Part shown: piece after piece, positions 27,169-38,533 of the stretch
How the letters are laid out: each line of letters starts with the position of its first letter
Numbering within the stretch: position 1 is the stretch's first letter
Position numbers and translations under genes: made by a program
Notes under the pieces: model-generated
Databases searched by the model: none
Seen by the model: only the letters and a program-made list of their open reading frames with translations
Told to the model about the DNA's origin: nothing
NCBI RefSeq assembly: GCF_025118155.1
Contig: NW_026251397.1
Location: 331,501-395,500, forward strand
Origin: Cokeromyces recurvatus
Taxonomy: Eukaryota; Mucoromycota; Mucoromycetes; Mucorales; Mucoraceae
DNA: 64,000 nucleotides
Direction of reading: 5' to 3'

Positions 27169-28060
27169 TGCAAATTATTATTATTATTTTTTTAGATAAT
27201 GTATTGCCTGTAAATATCTAAATCCTTCTTCCTGAAAGAAAAAGGAAACTATGTTCAACACGACGATATATATATGAGAAACAAAAAAAAAATTATTCTT
27301 GGCAGAAAGCAAAAGGATGACTACAGTTATCTAATTCTTCCTATGAGATATTGAAAATGTTCTTTTTTTTATGCATTTATATCTCTTTGCTATAATATTC
27401 CACAACTTTGGCAAGCTTGAATACTATAAAGTCCTAAAAATGCATTTGTGAAAACTCTTTAGTGGTATGAGCAACGTACCTACTTGAAAAAAAAATTGAT
27501 CAATGTTATAATACCAAGTTATTAGCTTATCTTTGAGGTACGAAATTCATCCACATCGGCAAGAATCAACTCCCCCATTTTTTTTTTACCGACATTTTAA
27601 AATTTGCTACAAAAACTTCTGTTACTCTAGTTCAAAGACTTTTAAAATAAACAGCATTTCTACCCTTCACTTGTGCCAAAACAAAAAAAAAAAATAACAA
27701 GTAGCTTGCTTCTATTATACTCGAACTTCTTCGGGTTCCCAATATTGTTGTTTTTACTTCTATGAGTACATTTATAATTAGAAATAAAATTTCAAATTTT
27801 GTAATAGAAATTAAATATAAATAAAACCATATATGTAAAGTGAATAAAGTAGTATTAGTACGGGAGAGAAAAAGGAAAGGAAACGATTCGTCAAAGCTTT
27901 GTGATTGTTCTGCAGTATACGTAGAAAACTGTTGTCAAATATGTTGAAGGACAGTTTGCGGGGGGGAAGGGAGTGGAAAACAAACTGAAATATGGGCCTT
28001 CCAGATTTCCACAATACTAGTTAAAATGATAATAGAGGGCGATAAAACCCTTAGTTTGCT

Positions 28061-28202
28061 AGTTTATCTGAAAAACTAGCTCTAGTGTTTCTAAAATGGA
28101 TACCCATTTTTTCTGAATTTGCTTTTCAAATTTGTCCGTAATTTCATTTTACTTTGTCCACAAAAAAATTTAAAATCATCCGAATCTTAAGTTTAAATAC
28201 TG
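28061..28202 (-). repeat. Right arm of 142-bp inverted repeat
   Basis: Exact reverse complement of 27027–27168; the outer end is …TTTAAATACTG. Confidence 0.95.
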
Positions 28203-28843
28203 ATGTAATAATAACTGAGACTAAAATAAATTATTACTTTCTTTGATAAAATGATTTTGAGACTATTATGAGAAAGTTGTAAATACATGTCTTTATTTAT
28301 TTTCAGTAAAGAAAAGTTATAATCAAACTTGTATATATCTATGATGATCATGTTATAGTTAAGACTTATATAACGATTTACAGTAAATAGTGGTAAATAA
28401 TTCATAGTAAATTATTTATGTTATAGGAGGTAATAACAACATAAATTTATATCCTATTTAAATAATTTTTGGAAAGAAAGTAATCTATTTTTGGGGAGTT
28501 TGACTGAATTTTGGTTAGTTGGTTAGTATATAACTTTTGTATTGATATGCTTGGAGGAAGCCTACACTTTAATTATTTATATACTATGCTTATAAACTAC
28601 TTTATTTCCTAATCTTCTTCGATAATAGGAATGTTGAACCAGTCAAGGAGCATTATAGGTAAATAATATATATATATATATATTTTTGTATTTTTAACAA
28701 TATACCATTTACAGATTGGATGTTACTTTAACAATTTACTAGTAAAACTGCGAGATAAAAGGACATATTTTATTCATTAAATTGAATATACATTATAAAA
28801 GCAAAATATTACATAGGAAAGTATATATATATATATATACATA
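28203..28843. other. Intergenic DNA
   Basis: AT-rich spacer between the inverted-repeat element and the 3' end of the hemerythrin-domain gene. A TA repeat lies at 28668–28682 and another at 28823–28838. No gene recognised. Confidence 0.6.
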
Positions 28844-29409
28844 TTAAGCGTCCATAATTTCTTCAACGTTTTTAAAAGGCCTAATCATTACACTAGCAAT
28901 AGCTGCTGTTATATCTTTAGTAGGAGAATGTATATATGATTTTACGTTAAGTTTATATTTGAGTTCTTTAAATGAATTGCCAGCACTTAATAAAATATTA
29001 TTGTCCATCTCTTGTCTCATTAAAGGTAATATGTCTCTTTCTTCTTTTTCAAAATGAAGGAAAATAGTCTTCATTGCTTTATTTATTTTCTTCTCAAGTT
29101 CTTCATTCATTTCTGAGTACCGAATATGATATAATAAATTACGTATCTCTTGATGATCTTCCAAGCTTTCTTTGTAATATCTTTCAGCTTTTTCGTTATT
29201 CAAATCTCTCAAATAAGGATAAAGTATTAATTGTTCACATTCATCATGCTGAATCAGTTCTTTAACTATTTTATTACGAAACCCAATTTTTCTTCAGAAT
29301 TTGAAGTGCTTTCAAGTTTTTCATAAAAAGTTTGAACGTTATTATGGTCATTGAGAATCAAATCAATAATAGTGTCTTTGTTCCTTGTAGTAGAACCTGA
29401 ATCTATCAT
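28844..29409 (-). pseudogene. Hemerythrin (HHE) domain protein, frameshifted
   Basis: Two frames together give one hemerythrin-like four-helix protein of about 188 residues. The first part starts with ATG at 29407–29409 (MIDSGSTTRNKD … LNDHNNVQTFYEKLESTSNS) and reaches EEKLG, then meets a stop. The second part continues as FRNKIVKELIQHDECEQLIL and runs through YYKESLEDHQEIRNLL and HFEKEERDILPLM to the stop at 28844. Metal-ligand-type positions (H in DHNN, H-x3-E in HDECE, H in DHQE, H-x3-E in HFEKE) are all present, which suggests recent function. The frame changes by one base at 29279–29285 next to short runs of A and C on the + strand. A sequencing error is as likely as true decay. No intron explains it. 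Family members bind iron or oxygen; the role here is unknown. Confidence 0.75.
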
Positions 29410-30351
29410 TTCTTAAAAAAGAAAATATATATTAAACTTTTATATATAGAAAAGATTAAATAATAGATTTTTGTTTAACGTCAAAACAATCCGTTGATCT
29501 TTTATACAAAAAAAAATAAAAATGATGCATAAATATAATTTATTCTGTATAATCTTTTCTGTGTGATATATAACTTATTATAAGAACACCTTAATGAAAC
29601 TAAATATTCTACTTTATCTATACCAAGTCATTATAATAGGCTTTGATATTCTTTCAAAAAAAAAAAAAAAAAAAAAAGAAAAGATAGAAATAGTTCTTCT
29701 TCGACAGTATTATAGAATGTTTATATTTGTATTCAAGAAAAGAAATTAAAGTATAATTACTGGTACTGTATGACAGACAAGTATACTGTTTCTTTAATAA
29801 CTTTATACAATTGCCATATTTATCAAAAGATGATATGAGATCTCAGTACCTAAGATGGTCTTTAAATCTATTTTGACCATTATATATGTACTTAATAGGA
29901 TATTATATACGACTATGACCTGTTTAAATAAAGTTAGCTATCTATTTTTAAAATGATACTGATTATTAACTTTGGTTGAAATCTTGACCTTATATACAAC
30001 TAAGCATATTCTTCTTTTTTTTATGTGACAGATGAATTAACTACTTACCTTCGTTCTATTTTGTTTTGATTCATTTCCAAGTAAAGTTTTATCTGTTGTT
30101 GCCGTTACTGTTTCTATAACAACTAATTTGAATACCCGAAAATTGAAATTTTAACCCCGTTAAATTATCCTTTTTTTTTAAAAAAAAAAAATACTGTGAG
30201 CACTACAGCAACTATATATTACACAGCTGAATGATTTTTTTGTAAAAGTAACATACTTTTTTTTTTTTTTTTTTTATTTGTTTCCTTTCCTTTTTTTTAA
30301 AAAAAATAAAATTAAAAAAAAAAAAAGTAAAATATACCCTACCCTTAAATA
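29410..30351. other. Divergent intergenic region (hemerythrin gene / SxIP-protein gene)
   Basis: Shared upstream region with an A22 run (29657–29678) and several T-run/A-run palindromes (30172–30191, 30258–30326) just before the SxIP gene. No ORF recognised. Confidence 0.6.
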
Positions 30352-31002
30352 ATGGCACAGCTACCTAGTTTACGTTTTGTAAATAACTGTAGGATAGAAG
30401 ATAAACAATCTAAAACATTAGGAATAACATCTCAAACTATTAATTCAACAAATCAAGCAGATAATGTTGAGGGCTGGTTATTGAACGTACATACATATAA
30501 TGAACCTGAAGACACTATGACAACGGCAATAAGCATCGTTGATGCTGATAATAATGGGTAACATGCGAAATAACAAGATTAAACTTCTTGATGAATATTG
30601 ATTACATGTAATCTTATTGTAGTATACCTACAGAAAATATTCGTAAGAATAGGCATGGAAGACCCAGTTCAATAACATCCGAAGATAGTATTAGTTTAGA
30701 TGAACTAATTAAAGCTAATTTTACGGGTGACATGGATGATGAAACTGATTTACCCGATCTTGCTAATTTGGATCTAGATGATTCTACTGAAGAGTTTTGG
30801 AAATTGGATAATGTAAGAAATATCAATTCAATACAAGTTAGTCTTTTCTTTTTTTTTTCTTTTTTTTTAAAAAAAAAATTGACTTATACATATACATACA
30901 GAGTGATATAATTAGCTCTTTAGATTCTGAATTTGATGACTTTTTATCATCAAAGGTATAAAACTTTTATAAATTATTATGCAAGCTAAATATATTTAAA
31001 TC

Positions 31003-31035
<33 letters not shown>

Positions 31036-31987
31036 GTCTATTAATAGTTACGATCTCGATTGGAGTCCTTCAGATACCAAAATAAAAAGTTCTTTACCAT
31101 GTAAACTTAATTAATTTAGTTTTTTCGTTATATTATATTAACGCACATTGTTAGTAACGCCTTTGTCCGTGTATGATTCGAGATCTAAAAGATCAAGTAG
31201 TATCAGTAGTGAAAATAGTTTAAACTCACAATCTACGATAACTCAATATTCAAAGTATGGCTTAACATCAATGACTTATCTTTCTGAATCATCCTCTACG
31301 TCATCTCGATCTATAAGTCGTTTAAGTAATTACTCAGCTACTTCATCTACAACAACTTCAGGAATACCTCTTCCGCGTAAGAATTCATTATCAAAAAACA
31401 ATGTACTTAACGCTGGTACACCCACACAAAGTCGATCTTATAATTCACAACAGACTAATAACGATCATGGTAACAAAAAGGGAGTAGTACAGCGTAGTCA
31501 GCTTGCAAAGCGTGCATCGCATATTCCAGCGCCAGTTAAATCCTCGTATCTAAAAACACCTTCATCACCTCCACCTACCCCTCAACGTACATCATCCACT
31601 GAAAATCAAAGAAAAATATCGTATATAAGCTCATCACCACAAAAAAGAATACCCCAACAACGTGCAAGTCACATACCCACCGTAAGAGAGACAATACATC
31701 GTCCTGATTCACCTATATCTTATTCCCCTTCTCGAATAAGCATACGAAGTCCTACTCCTGGAGGAGGATCAAGAACTAGTTTATTCTCCTCTTCTAACCA
31801 TCAAAAATCATATCTAAACTCTTCTACTAATTCTATCGCTTCCTCATCCTATCAAGAAGGGAAAAGAGCTGGAACACCTACAAATACTAGGCCTAGTAGT
31901 CTGCGTCCTCCAGGAAGTATTGCTGGAACATTTACTAATCTAAGAAGTGTGAGTCGTATGAGTACATTAAAAAAATACTCATCATGA
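30352..31987 (+). CDS. Ser-rich disordered protein with SxIP motifs, candidate microtubule plus-end protein
   Basis: Five exons: 30352–30557, 30623–30812, 30902–30955, 31037–31100 and 31155–31987; 448 aa. The N-terminal 170 residues are acidic (SEDSISLDELIKANF, DDETDLPDLANLDLDD). The rest is Ser/Thr/Pro/Arg-rich and basic. Three SxIP motifs lie in basic, Ser/Pro-rich context, as EB1-binding motifs do: SGIPLPRK (about 240), RASHIPAPVK (about 293) and RASHIPTVR (about 343). Many SP/TP sites suggest regulation by phosphorylation. SxIP peptides are established EB1/Mal3 ligands in plus-end tracking proteins; that this protein tracks microtubules is inference. I recognise no folded domain and no orthologue by name. 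The exon-4 acceptor is preceded by T19 then A13 rather than a pyrimidine tract. Confidence 0.8.
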
Positions 31988-34625
31988 TGGCACTCCTATT
32001 TTATTTTATTTTTTACTTTTTATTTTTTTTTTTTTGTTTGAAAAATAAATAAGCAGTTCTATATATACAATACATTATTATTTGTTACATCATTATTATA
32101 CACTAAAAACTGGTTTTACATACCTTTTATTTTTTTTTTTTTAACAAACCAGAAACGTATAGAAGTAAGAAAATAATAGTAGAACTTCAAGGCAGATTTT
32201 TTTTTTATTTTTTAGGTAATAATTACAAAGTTTTTATTAAGATGATTTACATTTGTAGAAAATAAATACATGTGGATACAAGTATTATATATCCATATAT
32301 TCCTTATGACTTTATATTGAAAAAGCAATATCAATGTAGTATTACAAGTAATTTATTATAAGTCAAAATAGAAAGGATAATCATTTCAATGAAATAATAG
32401 AAGGTAATTAAACTACACGGCTAACAGAGACAAGTCAATTAGAGAGATCACATTATAAATACCGTGATAAAAAAGAAAAAAAATTCATTTGTCAAGAAAC
32501 GTTTCAGGCGTTTTATTATTATTAATCCTATAAAAAGCGAAAGGTTGAAGATCGTATTACTACAGATTTTATATTTGAGGAAAGATTAAAGTGCACCCTG
32601 ACTGATCCGAATTTTGTTCAAAGTCGAACAATATCAAGTATGCTGAACTTGTTGGCTGTCAGTCAGTCAGTCAGTCAGTCAGTCAGTCAATGAGAACTTG
32701 ACTTATTTACAATAAACACAGATAGCAATTTCCCGTTGTATTACTTAATTTTCAATGAAACTGCATTCATCTTGTCTATACATATATATATATAATTAAT
32801 ATAAATTTTCAAAATGATACTGTATCTGATGTGCTTTTCGCTTGTTAATAGAAATCAAAATGACAAAATTTACGATAGTAGTGAACAAATTTCACATCAA
32901 AAGCTCATGAGTAAGAATATTAGCATTGATATTACTCTTCAAATGAAGTGTTAGAGCCTCTGAAACACATCAAGTCTTATTAGTAAGTTTGGCCTCTATA
33001 CTTTTTATTAATGATATATATTCAAACTTTTGGTTATCGTTTTATTTTCGAATGATTTTTTTTCTTGAGGAGCTATAATATCTGATACTAATTATATAAC
33101 TCCTATAATTTTGATAATGAAGATCTATAGCAGATCAATTAATATTGACTCTGGTCAAATGAGTATCGTGGGGAGGGAGTAAGCGGAACTTGAAATAATC
33201 ACAAAAATAATTAACTTATCTACATTGGACCTGGTTTAAAAATCACGTTTGATTTATTTTAAAATCTTCGTCGACAGAACTAAAGCACAAGATCATTTTT
33301 ACTAGTAGTAATTTCTTATCAAACCACATGATGTTGAGTATGTATGTTTGTCTTATTTTAAACAAATAAGACCAGGCTTTAATACATCATCAACTTATAA
33401 GCCTTAAAGAAGAACACTGAGTAGATTTGGTACTTCTTTGTATATTCTAATAACTGTCTTTACACTCTTCAGCTTAGCAAATAATCAAAGGTTTGGTTTC
33501 ATATCTTCTTCTTTAGTAACTATTCTGTCTCATATGTTTCAAGCATTTTTTAGCAGTAGTCAAAGGATTCAGTAACTATATTCTTACAGCAAACAATTCT
33601 ATTTTTTTTTCTTTTTCTTTTTAAATATCAAAAAGAAGTTCATTAATTTATATCAAAAGGTAGAAACCTTTAAACTTATTTTCGATTATTTTTATTGCTA
33701 ATTGATTATATCTTATTATTTGTTTAAGAAATTTACCTTTTCCCTAGTATAAAGTTAGTTGCTAAAAAAAGTACACTAAGAGTATTCCGATTTGGGAAAA
33801 CAATATATTGTATAAAAAGCGGGCTTTAATTTACATAGCAATGGTATCAAATTTGATAACCAGCAGTAAGTGGATCATCCTTTATTGTATTCAGAAAATA
33901 AACAAACAAATAAAACCAAATATGATAAAAGAAAAGAAAAAGAAACCAAAAGAAAATAGAATAGAATAGAATAGCATAGCATAGCATAATACAACATAAT
34001 AGCAAATGCTAAATGAAAATTCTCTTTGATTACTTTTTTTTAATGAAGCATTATTTCAAATAAATGCAGCATTTTTATCATATGGGTATAATTATCTTAA
34101 CTCCAAATATAAGTTATTATTGGGATCTGCTTTACAATGGCCTGAAATAATTTTATTAATTTCGCGTATATCAGTACAACCTTGTAAAAGAAAAAAAAAA
34201 TATATGCAGTTTTGATTAAGAAATACTACAAGATACGTTTATCTTTGTTTTAGTTTAATAAGCATTAAAAAAAAAATATCCGTATATGATACAAATAAAT
34301 AAACTTTTCTTTATTTTTTTGTCTGAATCTTGAAAGTTAAACATGTTAAACAATACAATGTAAACTTTTTTTTTTGATGCGGAGACAAACAATTGTAGAA
34401 TATGAATATTTAATTTTCAATAGTATGATTAAATTTTAATCCATTCCCTCTTTTATACTCTTTTCCATCTTGGTGTTTGGATTATCTGTTGAATTTTTTT
34501 TTCTTTTATAGTTATCAGCTGGTAAAAAAATTCTTTGTGTTTTAGGTATAAATAAAGAGAGAGTTAATGCTCTGTTACTTACCCTTTTTTTTTTTTTCTT
34601 TCATTACTTACTTATCTTTAATCAT
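31988..34625. other. Long intergenic region
   Basis: About 2.6 kb without a convincing gene. It holds an eight-copy GTCA tandem repeat (32658–32689) and a 9-bp-stem hairpin at 33350–33372 (GTCTTATTT/AAATAAGAC). It ends in the pyrimidine-rich upstream region of the reductase gene. Scattered coding-like fragments could not be assembled. Confidence 0.6.
32658..32689. repeat. Tandem tetranucleotide (GTCA)8
   Basis: Eight perfect GTCA units, a simple-sequence repeat in intergenic DNA. Confidence 0.95.
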
Positions 34626-36675
34626 ATGACGTATACTGTTAGGGCGACTTCAACATTCTTTAGCAATGGAAATGGATACTTCTTCTTTTTTTGGTGTTTA
34701 TTTATTCTCTATTGTATAGGCTATCAACTAAATAGATTACGTGTATATTATATCAGGAAAAGAAGAATCTCTAGTAAAGGTGATAATAGAGTAGTCACTG
34801 ATTTACCTGGAGCAAAACTTTTGCGTCGATTCAATTATGTTATTCGTATCCCATTTGTGACAGAAATGATTCCTATTAAACATGTCATAGGTGTTATCTT
34901 GTTTTGTATCGTTAATGTCATTTTTATTATTTTTTGTCCATTTCAAGTAAATACGCATGAATCCTTTACGGTGCCTCCTACAGTCTTCATCAACCATACA
35001 GGTGCTTTTATCGGTATGGCCAACTGGGGATTTGCCTTCTTTCTTGCTCAAAGGAATTCAATTTTACCAAAGTTATCTGGTTTAACCTTTGAAGAACTTA
35101 TACCCTTTCATCGTATCGTTTCACGTATTGGCTTTATAGAATTTATACCTCATTTTGTCTATCGTATGTAAGTATCAATCATGAACATACATGTAAAAAA
35201 GAAAAGAAAATAAAAATAAAAATAAAAATAATAATAATAATAAACTATTACATATTTATATTTATGATCCCTACTTTATCTAGTATGGGAGGTTATCGCA
35301 TAAGACATGTCGCTAAAGATGCTTTGTTTTATGATCTTGAACAAACTTCGGGCACAATCTCTATGCTTGGCTTTATTATCATGGTCGTAATCTCATTAGA
35401 ATACATTCGTCGAAATTATTTTGAAGTCTTTTATTATTGCCATGTTATCTTTATGATTGTCGGTGTTGTCTTTGGTTGTATACATGAACACACTTGCTTT
35501 GCTTTCTTTATTCCTGCCATCGTGCTCTGGTTTGCTGATCGTGTCATTCGTACTTACAAATCATGGGTAAGAAAGTCAAGAGTGGTCAGTATTGATTCAG
35601 TTATGCTTGAATCAGACAAGAAAGAGAAAGGTATCGTCCGTATCTTGTTTGAAAACAAATATCTTCGATCCTTTAAACCTGGTCAATATGTCTTTTCTTC
35701 TATGATCCTTAACGGACGCAAGATTTGGGAATATGCTAATTGGCATCCTTTCACTATCTCTGAAGTCTTTCGCGTTAGTGACTCTCCCGATAATGAAATT
35801 GAAGAACGCGTAATGGGTGTAGCAACTGAAAAATCAGAAAAAATATCACAAGATGATACCGAAAAGAAGAAAAATTATCAAATGAGTTATTCCAAGAATC
35901 TTTACTCTTCTTCACTTAAAGACCACACTTTAATTAACACGCAAGAACTCCGTCATCGTACTAAACTCGTCCCCACTTACTCTAGTTATGATGATGATCA
36001 AAATATAAAGACATTTGCCACCTTTCATATTAAGACCCTAGGTACAAAAACACGTGATTTATTAACAACTGCTACTTCTAAAAACCAAAATATTGATGTC
36101 TATATTGATGGCCCCTTTGGTCCTCATCATGAATATCAAGATTTCCCAGTACTTACTTTGTATGCTACTGGTATTGGTATCACTCCAGCATTGGCCATTA
36201 TCAAAGACATGATCGATAGACGATCCCGGGGTATTCGTACTGTAGTAACTGAATCTATTTATTTGACATGGGCTATTCCTGATATCAGTAAGTGACCCCT
36301 ACTTATATAAATAGAAAACTACTAATGCATATATATATATATATATATTTCTTAGACGAGATTGAACCATTCATGGAAATATTTACCTTTTGGGCAAAGG
36401 AATGTGCATCTGCTATTCACCCTATTTCCTTATCCGTATCTATTTACGTTACAAGGATGAAAGAGGGCCCTAACATTGTCAATCATCTTCATGGGTTCCA
36501 ACTTATCTATGGTCAAAGACCTCAAATCAGTGCAGATATGGATAAAATTGCCGCATTGCATTCAAATCATAGAGTTTGGGCTCATGTATGTGGCTCTCCT
36601 GCTTTCACTCGTACTGTTATCAATGAGGCTATCCTTCATGACTTTGAAGCACATAATGAAACATTTGAATTTTAA
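34626..36675 (+). CDS. Ferric/cupric reductase-type transmembrane flavocytochrome b
   Basis: Three exons: 34626–35167, 35284–36287 and 36356–36675; 621 aa. The membrane part has two bis-histidine helices with the ferric-reductase spacing H-x13-H: H162 and H176 in IPFHRIVSRIGFIEFIPHF, and the pair in YYCHVIFMIVGVVFGCIHEH. The FAD site is HPFTIS and the NAD(P)H site GPFGPHHEY … YATGIGITP, ending in VCGSPAFTRTV. Such enzymes pass electrons from NADPH through FAD and two hemes to extracellular metal, or to oxygen in NOX relatives. The fit is better to FRE than NOX, on motif spacing. A charged, low-complexity insert of about 70 residues separates the FAD motif from the NADPH lobe. No EF hands and no cleavable signal peptide are evident. 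Whether substrate is iron, copper or oxygen cannot be told. Confidence 0.88.
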
Positions 36676-38533
36676 AAAAAAAAGAAGAAAAAAAAACAAT
36701 AAAAGATTTCTTATTTATTTCGTCCCATATATATATAGCATAACATAAAAAAAACAACATGTATTTTATTTTATTTTTTCATAATTGTGTTGATTTTATT
36801 ATCACATATATTTCTCCTTTTTTTTTTTAAAGAAAAAAAAATAGTCTTCTTCTCTTCCTATCTCTTCACATTATATATATTTATGATAAAGATACTATTA
36901 CTTGTATTAACATTAAAGCAGATTATAATCATTTATTAGTGTTGGATCAGTTTATGCTGTCAAAACTTATCTTTACTTTTTAAATCATACGCATATATCA
37001 TATATCATATACATATATATATATGAATATATATATTTAAAATAATTCATAAATAAAAGATCAACTACAAAGTAGTAGTAGTAGTAGTTTCTATTGCTCT
37101 CAAGGTGGTTAAGATATATAATCTAATAACTAAAATATTCAATTCATTTTTATATGTTTTTGTCTTAAAATGCTCATTTAAGAAGTTTTATATATTTAGG
37201 AAATAGTACCATTTTCTGTTCTAAAATGACACATCATGAATAGGAAATTTTAGTTTTATTATTTCTGTTAAAAAATACTGATTAAATAATATACAATCAT
37301 ATAACTTTGATTTCTGCAAAATGTCTATTTATTTTATTTGTTTATAAGAATCTAAAAAAAAAAAAAAATAACACGTTATACGTAGAAAAGAGTGTTTAAC
37401 ATTAATATTTTTTTTTCTTCAAATCTCGATCGATACTTACATGATATGATTGAATCATTACGAGAAGAAGACTAATAATGTTTCATTTCTATTTTACATA
37501 ATATATAAAAGAAACTTATCCACAAGGAGTAATCTTATTATGAATTATTAGATCTTCTTTACTGCTGCATAAATTGTTATTATTCATTACACAAAACAGT
37601 ACTACTTTAGTTTTTTTTATTTTATTTTTTTTTGTTTTCTTTTTATACACACAAAAAAAAATACTTTATTCAGGGGTAATAATCTAAGAAACCGCGTTAA
37701 AATCTAACAAGTTGTCCAACCACTTCATTATATCTATTTTAAAATGAAATAATTTAGAATGAACGAGAAAAAAAAGAAATAGTATACAATGGGTCGGAGA
37801 TTAAAATAACCAGAAAATTATTAATCAACTTTTTCTTAGCATTCAACACATTTTTTTTTTATACAACATTTTGTTATGAGTCAATTTAAAGTAAGAAAAG
37901 GGAAGTCGACGTAATGCAAATTTCTATTCCGGGATTTTTTTTTTGAAAAAAAAAAAGAAAAGATAACACTAAAATAAAGTAAACTAAACATTTCATTTAA
38001 TCATAATTCAATATTAACTTTTTTTTCCCTATTCTATCAAAACAGCAAGTATTTATTTATTGTATCATACGTTACCATGATTATCATCTAGAAATATTCA
38101 AGTTTTGATAATCTTTAACACTGATAAGTAAAAAAAAAAAAAATAGGAAAATCTTCTTAATCAGTATAATATATAAAATGATCCAATGAATGAATCATAA
38201 TAAGGGAGAAGGGTATAAATGAAAAAATTCCGGAAGGGCAGCAATGTCAAGTATTCCTTATGGGGAAAGTGAGGTTTCAAGTATGAAGTTATTCGACCAA
38301 TGATATAGCATGACAGTTGCTATGGAAACCAAGGACGAGTCACAATAAGCCATATATGACAAATATTAGCCCCTTAAATTTTTTTTTTTTTTTATTCTGG
38401 GTTTTTCGATCACCTAAAGCATATATAAATAACCCTCTGATTTTATTTTCACTTTTTTTTTTTTTTTAATTTTAATTTTAATTCTATTTTTTATTTATTT
38501 ATTTATTTTTTTTATCTATCACTCTAATTTATA
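36676..38533. other. Long intergenic region upstream of zinc-finger gene
   Basis: About 1.86 kb, AT-rich, with TA repeats near 37000–37040. The last 350 bp, before the zinc-finger gene, is less monotonous and carries promoter-like elements. No gene recognised. Confidence 0.6.
38297..38430 (+). promoter_or_regulatory. Putative promoter elements of the zinc-finger gene
   Basis: A CCAAT box at 38297–38301, a CCCCT stress-element-like site near 38371, and a TATATAAAT box at 38422–38430 lie 237, about 160 and 104 bp upstream of the ATG. The TATA box is the best of these; the others are short and may occur by chance. Confidence 0.4.

Larger units (their letters stand above)
27027..28202. mobile_element. 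Non-autonomous element with 142-bp perfect terminal inverted repeats
   Basis: 27027–27168 and 28061–28202 are exact reverse complements over 142 bp. The outer ends read CAGTATTTAAAC… and …GTTTAAATACTG. Inside is 892 bp of AT-rich DNA with no ORF of note, so no transposase is encoded. This is the layout of a MITE-like or other non-autonomous DNA transposon; the CAGT end recalls Tc1/mariner or pogo ends (inference). The left arm is preceded by TA, but the right arm is followed by AT, so a clear target-site duplication is not seen. The perfect identity suggests recent insertion or ongoing correction. Confidence 0.8.

Noticed and set aside
27019..28212. Target-site duplication for the inverted-repeat element
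   Set aside because: Left flank ends in TA and right flank begins with AT; 3-bp and 8-bp windows do not match either, so no duplication is claimed.
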